A DNA stretch of 64,000 nt from assembly GCA_039000515.1 (NCBI GenBank), contig JBCFYV010000012.1:1456005-1520004 (forward strand), given 5' to 3'. Position 1 is the first letter of the stretch; the number at the start of each line of letters is the position of its first letter. This DNA comes from Timema cristinae. Its lineage: Eukaryota > Arthropoda > Insecta > Phasmatodea > Timematidae. The notes under the pieces were generated by a model. It saw nothing but the letters and a program-made list of their open reading frames with translations, did not search any database and was not told the DNA's origin. The position numbers and the translations under genes are program-made. Shown here one piece after another: positions 47,103 through 58,560 of the stretch.

Positions 47103-47319
47103 CTGTATGTGCACTGGTATTCTAGACGTCATGGTTCTTTGGAGCCTGCCTCTTAAAAGACCAGAGAGATCACGAGCCTAAATCATACTCACACGAAAAA
47201 GTTTGAAATGATAGCTCCGGAATTTCGAATGGGTTACTCATGTCTCGGATATTTCTTCTTAGGATTCGCATTCTTTGCCTGCTAACTCTTCGCCACAAAA
47301 CAATGAGATGAAGATGCAT
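47103..47319 (-). pseudogene. Harbinger-like exon 1 (N-terminus)
   Basis: The first ATG in frame is at 47319 (MHLHLIVLWRRVSRQRMRIL). It continues to RRNIRDMSNPFEIPELSFQT and, after frame changes and a TGA, LRGRLQRTMTSRIPVHIQ up to the donor ACAG|GTAAAT. A 94-bp intron follows. Confidence 0.8.
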
Positions 47320-48556
47320 AATGGCTTCCATTTAAAAGAAATTGATACTTTTTCAAAACCTGATTTTAATTAAAGTCACTTTTAAATTACAATGGAAAAT
47401 TTGGAATATATAAACAAAAATAACTGAGCCGGAATATAATTAAAAACCGTAATTCAAACTTCACACAATGTCTAACCCTAACCAAAAAACAAATAACTGC
47501 TATACACTAAAAAAAGATAGGCCTGTAGAAAGCTTTTAACTATCATATATAATACAAATACGGATTAAAAAAAACTCTTGAAAACTACTAAACGAAACTT
47601 CTCAATAAATATTAAGAACGGAAACATTAATAAACTCTAATACAAAAACTAATAGCTTGAACCACATGAATACTATAACCTAAACTTCTAAGTAAAATAT
47701 ATTATTAACTAAAATAAAACGTTTAATGAACAAATACAATACAAAAACAGATAGCTTGAACCACTTTAAAAATAAAAAATGCTTAAACGCACCAAACAAA
47801 CAACTTATCTAACTTAAGTGAAGAAAATATTAAAATCTCAGAAACTAATGGGTGCCAATCACGAATAGAATCGTAAAGTTAACGAGGAGGTAGACAGTCT
47901 CGTAAATAAGCGACACATTTCACGACGATGCTGTCATGTCGTCAACTTGCCGACTGGACAGCATCGCACATGTCGGCATCTCTACGGGATCGAGCCGACA
48001 CGCCGTCATCAATGTCCGGTCAGAATAGCCCTGTAGTTATATTATAAAGATCAATGGTATTATCACGGTATTGACTCAGCAGTCGATACTTGATAGTATT
48101 AGTTTGACAGCCACCCTAAGTGCTGAAGTCACTGTTCAAATTCCTACTATGAAAGTTTTTGATTTATTTCTTCTTCGATTGTTTATGTTGTGCAGTGTTC
48201 GGGTCAGCCAGTTTTCAGTGTTGTTGTGTCCCATTAATAGCATACATAAATAATCAATGTGTATATTTATAATTTATGATGTGCAAATTCCTGAAATAAT
48301 GGAAAAATTCACATATCAAATATCACATATTGGTTTTGTTTTTCACTTCCCCCAAAAATTATCTGAAGTCGGCTCCAATGTTCTGCAGGTAATCTCTGGT
48401 TTGCATGATAAATATGTTCTGAATGGTTTCTTATAGGAATAGGTATTTCCTTCATGTAAAACATCACATAATATAAGAACGGTATTGTGTATGTTTAATA
48501 TGCAGCACAATATTTGCATGAGAATCTAGTCTCAAGACACATATATTAAATCTTAC
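47320..48556. other. Non-coding; possible right terminal region of the Harbinger element
   Basis: At 47924-47965 a stem pairs CGATGCTGTCATGTCG with CGACTGGACAGCATCG. CpG-rich text continues to GGTCAGAATAGCCC at about 48022. Its complement (GGGCTATTCTGACC) would suit a Harbinger inverted terminus, but the partner was not found, possibly because the left end lies in the gap. A 60-codon plus frame at 48071 has no recognised domain. Confidence 0.35.
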
Positions 48557-48756
48557 TGGGGAGAAAAAACACTTTTTCCCAGACTGTGGAAGCTCTTCCA
48601 CCTATAATTCAACACGTCAAGTTCATCTTTGGTCACACACAGACCAAAAACCATATCATTACGTATTGTGTCCGGGAAAATGTGCACATAAAACACATAA
48701 GCAGAGGGTGTTAAGAGGCCGGTCAACACTTGTTTACCCATCAAAACATGGTAATA
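48557..48756 (-). CDS. Candidate internal exon of an unidentified minus-strand gene
   Basis: A 200-nt stretch is open on the minus strand between an acceptor (GTTTATTTAG|TATTAC) and a donor (CTCCCCA|GTAAGA). It encodes YYHVLMGKQVLTGLLTPSAY, then VFYVHIFPDTIRNDMVFGLC and VTKDELDVLNYRWKSFHSLG. Composition and codon pattern look like real protein, with no low complexity. I do not recognise the family. The exon would end in phase 2. It sits just beyond the Harbinger gene, on the same strand. Confidence 0.4.
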
Positions 48757-49909
48757 CTAAATAAACGATTGTGACAAAACTGTTCTATGGATTTGAAATC
48801 GGTTTTCACCAATGAAAAGGTATTTATATTATCTAGAAAGAAGACTCTGTAAAACATTTACTAATCATACTAATTAAATTATATAATGAAAACTATCACA
48901 TTTTCAGCCTCACACTATTTTGCTTATAATGACTTCATTAAGTGATATATTCAAAATTGAATTTAACTATATGAAGAAGAACTATTTTTACTTCAATTTT
49001 CTTAGATTAGAATTTTTATTTATTGTTCTATTAGTTTTTTATATTTTTTAAAAACGAATAATTACTTTAATTAGATTAATATGGATGTAAGTATTATTGT
49101 TGGAAAAAGAAGAAATCACAAGGCTAGATAATAGTTTTCTCCAGATTTTAGTTATTTTTTGAAAATTTATTAGTTTAATACTGAGCTTTAAAACATTAAA
49201 ACATTAAAATTTTAAACAGTTTGGTAGCCGTAGTGTAACGCTGTTTGTTGTCAAACAAGGAACTATGTGTACCTGCTGGCAACTGTCCACTGTCTTTCAT
49301 CTACAGCGTTGCCACGATCGTTTTCAAAGAGAAGAAGAGAGAAATTATTTCTTCCAACATTTTGAATCTTTAAAATTGTGTTTCAAATGTTTTAAATCAC
49401 ACATAGGAATCAATGTATCTGCCTGAGTGTGGTTGGCGTTCAATCTGAACCACCGGCACATTTTAAATTAAAAATGTTATCATTACTGTAAAGTGTTTTT
49501 TCGAAGTATTTATTTAAATTATTAATTTTATTCTATGCCCTATGTCTTATCACACGTTCGGGCTATCCACAAGAACATTACAAACGTGAAATTAAATTAC
49601 TTTGTAATGAAAGAATGGGAAACAAAAGCCAACTTCTTTAAAGTGCACCGTGAAAGAAGCGGCGTAAAATTATTTTAGAACATTTAAAGAGAAGTTAAGT
49701 TAAAATACTACTTTAGAATATTTAAAAAATAAGCTAAGTTAAAATATTATTTCTGGACACAATATATTGTCATTACTTTGTTTTGGCAGTGAGGTTTATA
49801 ATAGCTAATTAATAGAAATTATTATACCTAATTGTAGAATTCCCACACCGGACGTCACGTGGCCTAGAATCTTAGGCTTACTTTGACTTTATTTTTGGTT
49901 ACGACGAGA
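48757..49909. other. AT-rich, no gene recognised
   Basis: Stop-rich in all frames. A weak SINE-tail-like word (GTCTTATCACACGTTCGGGC) lies at about 49544-49563. Nothing else is supported. Confidence 0.4.
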
Positions 49910-49920
49910 TCAAGGTTAAA

Positions 49921-50209
49921 TTATTATTATTATTATTATTATTAGCACCGCGTCTTACTACCCGTTCGGGTTATACGCACTTACGCTAATGTGTAATGGT
50001 AGGGTGATTGTGATATGAAATGAAGGACCTACAGTTTAACGTGGAATCCGAACCATGGTGGCGGCCTGGCATTCCACACATTCACAAGATGTCTTGTCAG
50101 AGGTGAAGGAAGGGTTTGGCAATCAGATAAATCTGTGCCGGGACCGAGGATTGAACCCCGGCCGCCAGCACAGAAGTCTGACACCTTACCCCTAGACCAC
50201 CAGGTCACC
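49921..50209 (-). repeat. Full-length SINE-A with 11 bp target duplication
   Basis: In minus orientation it has (TTA)n, the shared tail, the body, and the tRNA-like head ending ACCACCAGGTCACC. Flanks tcaaggttaaa at 49910-49920 and 50210-50220 are identical. Frames through it (for example minus 50029-50319) are not genes. Confidence 0.92.
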
Positions 50210-50354
50210 TCAAGGTTAAAATCCCAGCGCACTATGGATAGTTTTATTTGTAAATATTTATCACCCTTTCTCCAAGCAGATACTGGTACATTTACTTCGG
50301 AACTTTGCCTCCACTCCATTGTGTTATTAAAACAAGTATTTAGTTACAAGGGTA

Positions 50355-50480
50355 GTCTAAATGGATGGTTGAGTAGTTTAAGGCATTTGACTCGCAACAC
50401 ATTGGGCTGTTCTTAACTGAGCTTGAACTTCTAATCCCAACTGGGTGAATTGGATAAATCTTACTGATAAAAAATTAAAC
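50355..50480 (+). repeat. SINE-C-like tRNA-derived repeat
   Basis: GGTTGAGTAGTTTAAGGCAT (box A type) and CTTGAACTTCTAATCCCA (box B type) are spaced as in a tRNA and followed by ACTGGGTGAATTGGATAAAT. A related stretch is at about 55120-55180. It lacks a foldable cloverleaf, so it is not called a tRNA gene. Confidence 0.4.
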
Positions 50481-51016
50481 AACCGCTGTATTCAACCACT
50501 TATTTGAAAATTTGTTCATAATTAGCGCGGCCCGGATATTTATGATCCAAAAAGTCTAAAAAATAATCTATAGAATCACATTAAAAATGCCCAAAAATTA
50601 ATTAGCGCGAGACTAAATCAAACACCCACTTGACAAGCGGAAACTAAAATGTTTGCAACGCAAAACCACAATAATTACACTTGCATTTCGCTAAACAATT
50701 AACCTTGATTTACAAACTCTAGCTGCCGCTTCCATTAAAGTCACCATTTCATTATAGTAGCAGCGAGCGGCTCACTAGGAATATGGCGTTTCCAACCATG
50801 TAAGTAGAGAAGGTATATTCATTTGAAATTTATATTTATCATCTTCTCATTCCAACAGTTGTATGAGGAATAATAAAATGTTGGATTAGTCCGTTTACAA
50901 AACTTATTAATATTCAACATAACCGTTTAAAAATTACCAAAAGATTAATTTAAGCTTGTAAAAATGACCTATAAATTAGACATCTCTACAATCAAGTAAT
51001 CACAATAGTTTTTTTT

Positions 51017-51215
51017 TTAGCACCGCGTCTTACTACTCATCTGGGTTATACGCTTATGTACTAATTATGCTAATTGGTTAAGGATGAGGAAGGTTGAATT
51101 TAAGGGAATTGTTATGGAGAGTGGGAAACTATTTAGGAAAAAACATCCTCAGTAGACACGACCGGGATCAAACCACGATTTGCCTGTCATCGGCGGTCTC
51201 ATCGTACAAATGAGT
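51017..51215 (-). repeat. SINE-B copy
   Basis: The shared tail TAGCACCGCGTCTTACTAC is followed by the full 3' module (GGGTTATACGCTTATGTAC), then AGGAAGGTTGAATTTAAGGG, AAACTATTTAGGAAAAAAC, and a box B region. This copy carries the longer joint between the shared tail and the SINE-B body. Confidence 0.8.
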
Positions 51216-52431
51216 ATGGTCTGTGATGTAAAAAAATAAATATCATACCAAAGATGATTCTTTATATAAAGGAGAGTAATAAAGAACATAAAGAGGAAAA
51301 GTGATTTGGAAATCAAGGCTCCGAGATGACGGGACAAAGTGGGTTCATTAGAATAACTCCAGGTGGGGTATCAAGACCTTAAAAATAAATTTGCAAGGGT
51401 TTTTACATTTGTAACTGAGAGGGTTATTTTATGTAATATTGTCTGGTTTTCTAAATAGTTCATACAAATATATTGTATTTACTAACCATAAGGATTAATA
51501 AATGGACATAAATATTCAATTTTTTAAGAAAAAGTTCAAAAGATAAAAGGAGCTAAAACGAGCACACGTGTCATTAAATAATTAATTTGATTTCTATTTT
51601 ATAGGTGAATATCTAAAAATGCAATATTTTTATGTACAATCGTGTAGCATTTGTGTTTTTTCCCATACTGAAAGCATTGGGCAGTTTTACAAGGGAACTC
51701 ACATTTCTAATTCAAGTGGCCGAAGAAAACTGAATTCTAATATTGTGTATTTTTCTCATCTAATAACAATAGCTAGGGTGGATGATTGGTTTGTATTTTA
51801 AATTTTTTCCTCGTGGGATGTAAAGTTGCTAATGACCAACCAGATTTATAATTAATAGTGAATCACATAAAATTCGTTCCTTTAAGTTAAAGCTACAGTT
51901 GACACATTTATTAAAAAAATTGGTTGTACACAGCATTTAATAAAGCTTTGATTTGTTTTTACTTTCAGGGCTACCACTATTTTTTTAGCCAGAAAATTCT
52001 TTATTTTTTCCAGGTTTTATAAAGAGAACTCTCATTTTATCGGAAACTTAATGAGAGTATATATAAATGAAGCCTTATTCTTTATAAAATTGATTAGTGA
52101 GGTAATTAAATTGGTTTTTAGAACAGAGTGATTTGATTTTGATGTAGAAATATATGCAGTCACTCACAATCACTATTTTTCAGGAAGAAAAGCGGTATAG
52201 AAGGGAAAGGGTGTGGAAGGAGAAAAATACGAGTTACTAAGTTAGCTTTTTTTACAATACAAAAGCTCACTATATAAATATTTCAATTAAATGTTACTAA
52301 CATTCCAGTATTTTTAAGTTGTTCCGAATTTCTCTCCTTTCCTGGCTCTCCAGGAGTATGTAAGTAATAACTTCCTTCGTACTATCATAAATTTCTTGTA
52401 TACTTTAGTTTATCCATCCAGCACGACATCT
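51216..52431. other. AT-rich, no gene recognised
   Basis: A 60-codon plus frame at 51619-51801 and a minus frame near 51149 have no domain, and the latter overlaps a SINE. No RNA genes are seen. Confidence 0.4.
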
Positions 52432-52480
52432 TACTACTGCCTTTTCAGGTTATACGCTTATTTCCTGTTGAAACAGTTGA
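52432..52480 (-). repeat. Diverged SINE 3' tail fragment
   Basis: CAGCACGACATCTTACTACT followed by CAGGTTATACGCTTAT is an older copy of the tail shared by SINE-A and SINE-B. Confidence 0.6.
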
Positions 52481-52599
52481 TAGCTTTCATATTCGCGTAA
52501 TCCAAGATTTTATAAAGACATATTTCCTGGCCTAAACTTCAAATTTAAAATCCCGATCTAGTATTTGTAATCTATTTTGAATTAAGCCAATATATGTTT

Positions 52600-52720
52600 T
52601 AAGATGACATTCTGATGGAGCGATTATATAAAGATAGAAAAATGACACACAAACGGGGATTTGAGCCCTGGTCATTCAGTTCTACTCGCCAACTGTTGTA
52701 CCTATTGGATTATTAGGGAT
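52600..52720 (-). repeat. SINE-D-like tRNA-derived repeat
   Basis: AGAAAAATGACAC and then GGGGATTTGAGCCCTGG (minus-strand box B) are shared in layout with 63061-63150. Box A is degenerate, so a working tRNA is unlikely. Confidence 0.4.
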
Positions 52721-52885
52721 CTCTTTGTCACTTCCATCCCCTACATAAACCTCCAAGCTTACTAGTGTAGATAAATACCAACAATAATGATTGTTACAAG
52801 GTAACTCTTATTCAATGAATAATCGTATATTTCCTTTGTGTAATTTATTTTGATTGCTTTAGCATTTAAATAATATATTTTATTA

Positions 52886-52886
52886 C

Positions 52887-52920
<34 letters not shown>

Positions 52921-53133
52921 TAGCACCGCGTCTTACTACGCTAATGGAATGGGAATTGGGAAGGTTGAATTAGAGGAAGTGAACCCGCATTTGCATGGAG
53001 AGAGAGTGGAAAACAATTTAGGAAAAACAACTCCCAGTTCACCCGACCAAGATTCGAACCTCGATCTCCCCGTCCTCAGCAGTCGAGCTCAACACGACTG
53101 GCGCGTTAGCCAACTACGCCACCGAGGCGGGTG
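52886..53133 (-). repeat. Best SINE-B copy with (TTA)n tail
   Basis: It has a (TTA)n tract at 52886-52920, then the shared tail, the body, and a clear tRNA-like head. On minus the head reads CCGCCTCGGTGGCGTAGTTGG (box A) and GAGGTTCGAATCTTGG (box B). A flanking repeat taaataatat occurs at 52867 and 53134, a possible target duplication. This copy defines the family here. Confidence 0.85.
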
Positions 53134-53485
53134 TAAATAATATTACCAATGTATAGTAATTGTTGCTTTTAATCGTGTGTCGGGAGTAATATCCAAGCAA
53201 TGACAATTTTTTTTAATATTTGTGTTATTAATATTTATCCAATAAAATGTTGTTTTAAAATAAATCACCATTTAACTATTATTTCATGTTTTTAATGTAA
53301 TAATGTATAGATACAAATACTATTGTATTTATTATTATTCGATTAATTTTGTAATTTAATGTGTATTCTCAGTTCTGGCATGGTACAGTTTCTACTTTCC
53401 GGGAGACTTTTGTTTATCACTTTAATATTATTATTGTCCCTATTGTATTGTGTAGAGCTACTTGTCTGCTATATTCTCATTTAAA

Positions 53486-53648
53486 TGCATTAATAGGGTA
53501 GGGAATAGTAAAGTAAATTTTAGAAAAATGTAACCACATTTTAGTGAAGAGAGAGTGGAAAACCTTATAAAACACTTTGTGGGCATACACTCAGCCGGTA
53601 TTTGAAGCCCAACCTCCCCATCACTGTCAAACCAGACTATACCCCTAT
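53486..53648 (-). repeat. SINE-B copy, diverged
   Basis: AGAGAGAGTGGAAAACC, CACTCAGCCGGTATTTGAAG and CCTCCCCATCACTGTCAAAC follow the SINE-B order in minus orientation. The tail is eroded. Confidence 0.65.
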
Positions 53649-54867
53649 TTTATTACGAATTGACATATTATGGAGGAGAATGAAAACTTCCAATTTGTGT
53701 ATGTTATGGCCAGGATGAATTTCAACGAAAGCCCAAGCCAGTTGACAAATGCAATGCCTTCTAATTGGGACAATCTCAGGTTATTGCCCCTAACAGCCCT
53801 CGTAAAGGCCTTGTACAAGTTTTGGACTCTCACCCCTTTCAATACGAAGGTGATTGCTACCTGAGATAAAGGTTGCAGAGGATTAGAGCTTTGTTTGCCA
53901 ACTCAGGCCCACTCTTTGGAAGGGTGAGGGGTAGAGGTGGGCTCTAAAGTACAGATAGCTCTGGCAACACTGTAGTTTTGACTGAGCCACCGAGATATAG
54001 TAAAACTCAATTGCTTTCTTCTGCTACCGTTAATTGGGGGCTGGCGCTGACGCGACTCTTCACTTCCAACGACCATTGACCGGACCCTTAAGAATCCCAT
54101 ATAAAGAAATACCTAGAACACTAAAACAAGTAAATAAGTTGAGGTGTGTAGGTCTACTTTTAATATTTTTGAAATTACTACAGCAGTGGTATGTCATTCT
54201 GCACCAAACTTTGAAAAAAATTGTGTCTTTATCTCACTCCCAAGACATTCACTAGCCACACAAGGTGGTACCTCAGCCCAAGTGATTATTTAATTGTTTA
54301 ATTCAAGGGTACAATGTTGGTATGAGAAAATATACCACCATTCACCTGGAGAAGGATGAAAACTTGTTTGTGAGGGAGCCTTCTCTACTCCCTTGTACCC
54401 TCACTCTTTCCTACAACCAGAATGCCAACTCAAAAGGTTCCTGCTCTTTTATGCAAATTGAACAATTGGACACTGAGGGAACTGTATGGTTGCTAATGTG
54501 AAAGAGTGTTGTCATTCTCTTGTTTTCATGTGGTCAAGCTTCCCTTAAATATGACACATTTTGTAATGCTGGTTTATTAAGGTTGCCAGTAGCACCTTTT
54601 TTTTCAACACCAGTACACCTTATATAAATGAAAGTGATCAAGAGAGAAGTAATGAGATCTAATTAAGAAAGCAGTTAAACCAAGAATGGATTATTTTGTC
54701 TCTGTTAATGAGCTGGTATCATGTGTCTCACAAAAAATTACTTTTATCAGGACTGATTTGTATGACCTCTTAGTTCCCTTATACATTTTAGTTGTAGTGT
54801 TTGATAGCATGACAGGATAATTTAAAAAAACTTGTGCAGATTTGATACTTGTCCGGGATATTCACAG
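53649..54867. other. No gene recognised; mixed composition
   Basis: Overlapping frames on both strands at 53645-53864 (plus MEENENFQFVYVMARMNFNE) show no known domain. GC is higher than around it at 53870-54120. It may be an unclassified repeat or an untranslated exon. Confidence 0.3.
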
Positions 54868-55050
54868 ATTAACAGGCTAAGGGTGAGGAAGGTAGAATTT
54901 TAAAGAAATGTGCCCACATTAGTGTAAAGAGTGAAAAACTTAATAGGAAAAAGTTTATATACACCTAGCCAGGATTTAAACATTGGCTTCCCATTACTAA
55001 TAAACGAGACTAACAAAGGTTGATGCCTTAGCCTGTGTATCCACTAGTGC
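54868..55050 (-). repeat. SINE-B copy, diverged
   Basis: GGTGAGGAAGGTAGAATTTT, TGTGCCCACATTAGTGTAAA, ACCTAGCCAGGATTTAAACA and a degraded head match the SINE-B order. Confidence 0.65.
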
Positions 55051-55244
55051 AGACATTTTCAAAATGAATGAGTGAAATTATTCAACCAAAATGTTATTTA
55101 ATGCTTGGAATAGCGAGAGTTTAAGCCGAACCAGATTGGGTGAATTCTTTGAAGTCATATTAGCAGGTCACAAAAATCAAATTGCATAAGTAGAAAATAC
55201 TTTGATTTTTATAAATACATTCAAGACTAAGGTCATTAACGACA

Positions 55245-55400
55245 ATCTATAGTGTAGATGCACCTGCAATAGCATGACGAGTGAATGAGAAAACCACACT
55301 ATAGCACCTAGTCAAGATTAGAACCGTGACTTTTTGTCAGTGGAAATCCAGTCTGTTGTGACACTGATGCCTTAGATTGTGTGGGCACCATTGAAAGTGT
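55245..55400 (-). repeat. SINE-B-like copy, old
   Basis: GAATGAGAAAACCAC, ACCTAGTCAAGATTAGAACC and GCCTTAGATTGTGTGGGCAC are recognisable in order. The similarity is weak. Confidence 0.45.
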
Positions 55401-57912
55401 TAATTAGAGATGGGTTAGATCCTATATTTATCAAATCAGATTCTTAAAAATTTTTTTGAGTCTTTAATTCAGATTTGAACTTGACTCTTTAAAAAAATTG
55501 TAATTTTATAAGAGAAAATATTTAGAAGTGGATTTAAAAAAAAGTAAACTTATTTAAGTCTTTGACAAATGATAATTTGTTTGTCATGTATTTTTCATCA
55601 TAAACAACAAATAACTTTTTTCTAGTAAATTACTTTTATATCGATAAATGTTGCCCTATTTGTGATTTTTTTGCTCTACCAACTTCACATGTCTATTATA
55701 ATCCCTTTTAGCAATTACTTAAAATTGTTTTGTTAATAGAAGTCATAATTGATTCGAGATACTTAACATTTTTACGAATTTCTTGAAAACTGAAAGATTT
55801 GGCATCCCAATTTCAGTGTTAATATTCATAGCATGAAGCTTAACAATAAAGGATGTATTGAGAGGATCAGTTCGATGTGTTGCAAAACCATTTCCAAAGA
55901 AAATAACACATTTAAAAATATATATTTATTCAATATGAATCTTTAACAAGAGTTTGTACAGATTATGGCACTTAGCTTATTTCAGTACCAAGTTTTACAA
56001 ATACAATCGTTCAAAACATAAACCTCATTACAAAAATAAATCTCAAACTTGTGAGAATCAAACTTTTTAATTTGATATATTAATTCAAAGTTGTATTAGT
56101 AAACAATCAACATTATGTTTTGGAATATTTTAAATCTAAAACACAAGAATTATCGATTGAATTGAACATTTTAAAATGTCCTATTTCAAGAAGTGAAAAA
56201 ACTTTTTTTTTACCCTTTGGCCAATTGTTTTTAATATCGAAAAAGGTGCAGGAATCTCTCTTTTTCCATATATATTATAGTATAAAAATGTGAGTAGAAT
56301 ACTTAATCTAATAATGATGGTAAAAGTTAAAAAAACCAGAGGACTTTCAACAGAATCAATTCATTCAAATATTAGAAACATATAATTTATAAACATGATT
56401 CTTTATATAAAAAACAATAGAAATAATTGATAATACGATTAAAACTTTGTTTTTATTCCTTCTCATTTTATATATATATATATATATATAAAATAAAAAG
56501 GGAATGAAAAAGATGTAACCATAATACCAAGTATTACTACTCCTTACCAAATAAACATGGACATTATTACAATAGAAATAGGTAAGTATGATTATTTAGC
56601 CTTTTAAAAACAATCCTTTACAATAATTCTTACTTGCAATTATATGTGTATAGCCTAGATTATAGTACATTTACAATAAGTTTTTACCCATTTCAGATAC
56701 AACTAAACCAACTAATCACTAAAATGCGAATGTCACATGATTTTTAACAGTAATAGTTGACAAAATAATATATTATATTTGATATAATAAGCCTATATAA
56801 AGAGAGCAAAAGTCAACAATTGTGATAAATGAATCTTACATTTAATTCTAATTGGTAAAAAAAAGGAAAAAAAAAGCAATTGAGTTAAAAAAGACAACCT
56901 AGGGAAATAGTAAACAAATGCTGTAAGAATCCAATGCACAAATGTGACATTTTCTTCCAGTCTAGTAGAAAGCAACACAAACATTTAAACATGGTTTTTA
57001 TATTTTGGCATTATTATATTTGTAAAATAAAAACACTGACCTACTCCATTTTGAATGTGTGTGCAAAGGAGATTCTTACATTATTTACTCCCTCCCTAGG
57101 TGTGATTTCTCCACTCAATTTACATTTAATGAGATTGTATTTCCTTATTTTTATCAACTTCCATTACTGTAAAATCATTTAGACAATTTTATCGTAAAAT
57201 GTTCAACTTGCAGCAAATCTACTACACACATTCCTAATGCAATCATTTGTTTCACAAGATAAGACTTGTTTTAAGAGAACTTGTTTTAATGCCAACATAT
57301 TTGAGCACAGAAAAATATATATACAATTTATTATCAACTGTACATAACGAAACAAAAAACATTAAAACTATTACTGTGCAGTGTTTACTTTGGTATTAAA
57401 ATTCATGACAATCATAACGATACTTTGTGTTTATGCAACTCTAAGTTCCAATAATAAAACCTAATAATAATAAGTAGAATTTACAAAGCCTGTGCAGAAT
57501 CTCAAAGCTCAAGAAATTTCCTGGGAACTCAGATGAAAGACAATCTCTAAAGAGGAACTGTTAGTTTCGAGAAAGTTCAAGAAATATACTAACACCTTGT
57601 GTATTATTTTATTTGTAAATAGAGTGTGTAAAGTTACATATAAAAGATATGTAAATTTGTTGTATATTCAAAAGTGAAAGTCAATATTTGAGAACTTGTT
57701 TTTTTGGGTCAACCAAATAATTTTGTACATGATATATTAATTATAGGCACGTTTATTTATTTAAATATTAATATGCTTAAATAAAATTTACTATTAGAAT
57801 AATGTTCATTATCAATAGCTATGATACACTGGTGACAAAATCATGATATATATAATAATACACTATAGCAGTTTGATCAAAATTTAAAAAAGTATTTCCT
57901 GTTCACACAGAT
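55401..57912. other. Very AT-rich, no gene recognised
   Basis: It contains a TA dinucleotide run at about 56469-56490 and many A/T tracts. Short frames (for example plus 56934-57182) have no recognised domain. This is probably intron or intergenic sequence. Confidence 0.45.
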
Positions 57913-57923
57913 AATTGTCATTT

Positions 57924-58195
57924 ATTATTAGCACCGCGTCTTACTACCCGTTCGGGTTATACGCACTTACGCTAATGTGTAATGGTAGGGTGATTGTGAG
58001 ATGAAATGAAGGACCTACAGTTTAACGTGGAATCCGAACCACGGTGGAGGCCTGGCATTCCCCACATTCACAAGATGTATTGTCAGAGGTGAAGGAAGGG
58101 TTTGGTAATCAGATAAATCGGTGCCGGGACCGAGGATTGAACCCCGGCCGCCAGCACAGAAGTTTGACACCTTACCCCTAGACCACCAGGTCACC
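57924..58195 (-). repeat. Full-length SINE-A with 11 bp target duplication
   Basis: The duplication aattgtcattt occurs at 57913-57923 and 58196-58206. The sequence is nearly identical to the copy at 49921-50209, with a short (TTA)n tail. It is one of the youngest-looking insertions. Confidence 0.92.
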
Positions 58196-58477
58196 AATTG
58201 TCATTTCTCGCCCATAAATTTCCCTTGGTAAAATCCTATCCACACACACACACACACATCCAAGTGTTTTGCCTGTGCGGAGAAGACAAATAAACTAATC
58301 ACAAGGTTCTCGAGTGATATGCTTTGTTCACCCGGTGTGAATTGAAACCTTTCAGTTTTGTCTGTGTGCCAATGAGCCCTGTCAATTTGCTTGGGAAAGC
58401 CAATCAGAGCAACAATATCAATGTTTTCATGTATGCATTGTCTTTAAACACAGTTGTTTTGTATTATCCAACAACTT

Positions 58478-58560
58478 AGCTCAGTCTGTAGCATGTCTAT
58501 CTAATGAGCTAGGGGTTCCAGGTTTGATTCCTGGCATGGACAAAATATTTAACATCGGTG
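58478..58560 (+). repeat. tRNA-like sequence (SINE head), not a tRNA gene
   Basis: TTAGCTCAGTCTGTAGCATG (box A) and CCAGGTTTGATTCCTGG (T-arm) are well formed, but the acceptor sides do not pair (expected partner of CATGGAC is absent) and the anticodon arm is poor. It is likely the head of another SINE family. Confidence 0.55.

Larger units (their letters stand above)
44381..47319 (-). pseudogene. PIF/Harbinger transposase gene (HARBI1-like), five exons, inactivated
   Basis: HARBI1-type proteins are DDE nucleases of PIF/Harbinger transposons. Exons on the minus strand: 47103-47319, 46815-47008, 45711-45844, 45129-45271 and 44381-44580. All introns are GT-AG with codon phases that match the protein (0, 2, 0, 1). 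The product runs from the N-terminal RRNIRDMSNPFEIPELSFQT to LKGRFRCLLQDRTLHH. Disabling changes: TGA in the first exon and in the second (QPSTG*CIHSV), a CA microsatellite replacing the first catalytic Asp, a frameshift in the fourth exon, the second catalytic Asp changed (GVSGH for GDSGY), and a deletion before FFGVLKG. More 3' exons may lie toward the gap. It could be a dead autonomous transposon or a host-derived gene that later died. Terminal repeats were not established. Confidence 0.85.

Noticed and set aside
50029..50319. 96-codon minus frame, and a similar one at 58015-58197
   Set aside because: Both are readings of SINE-A copies. The shared peptide comes from the repeat.
58478..58560. 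tRNA gene
   Set aside because: Box A and the T-arm look good, but the acceptor stem does not pair and the anticodon arm is poor.
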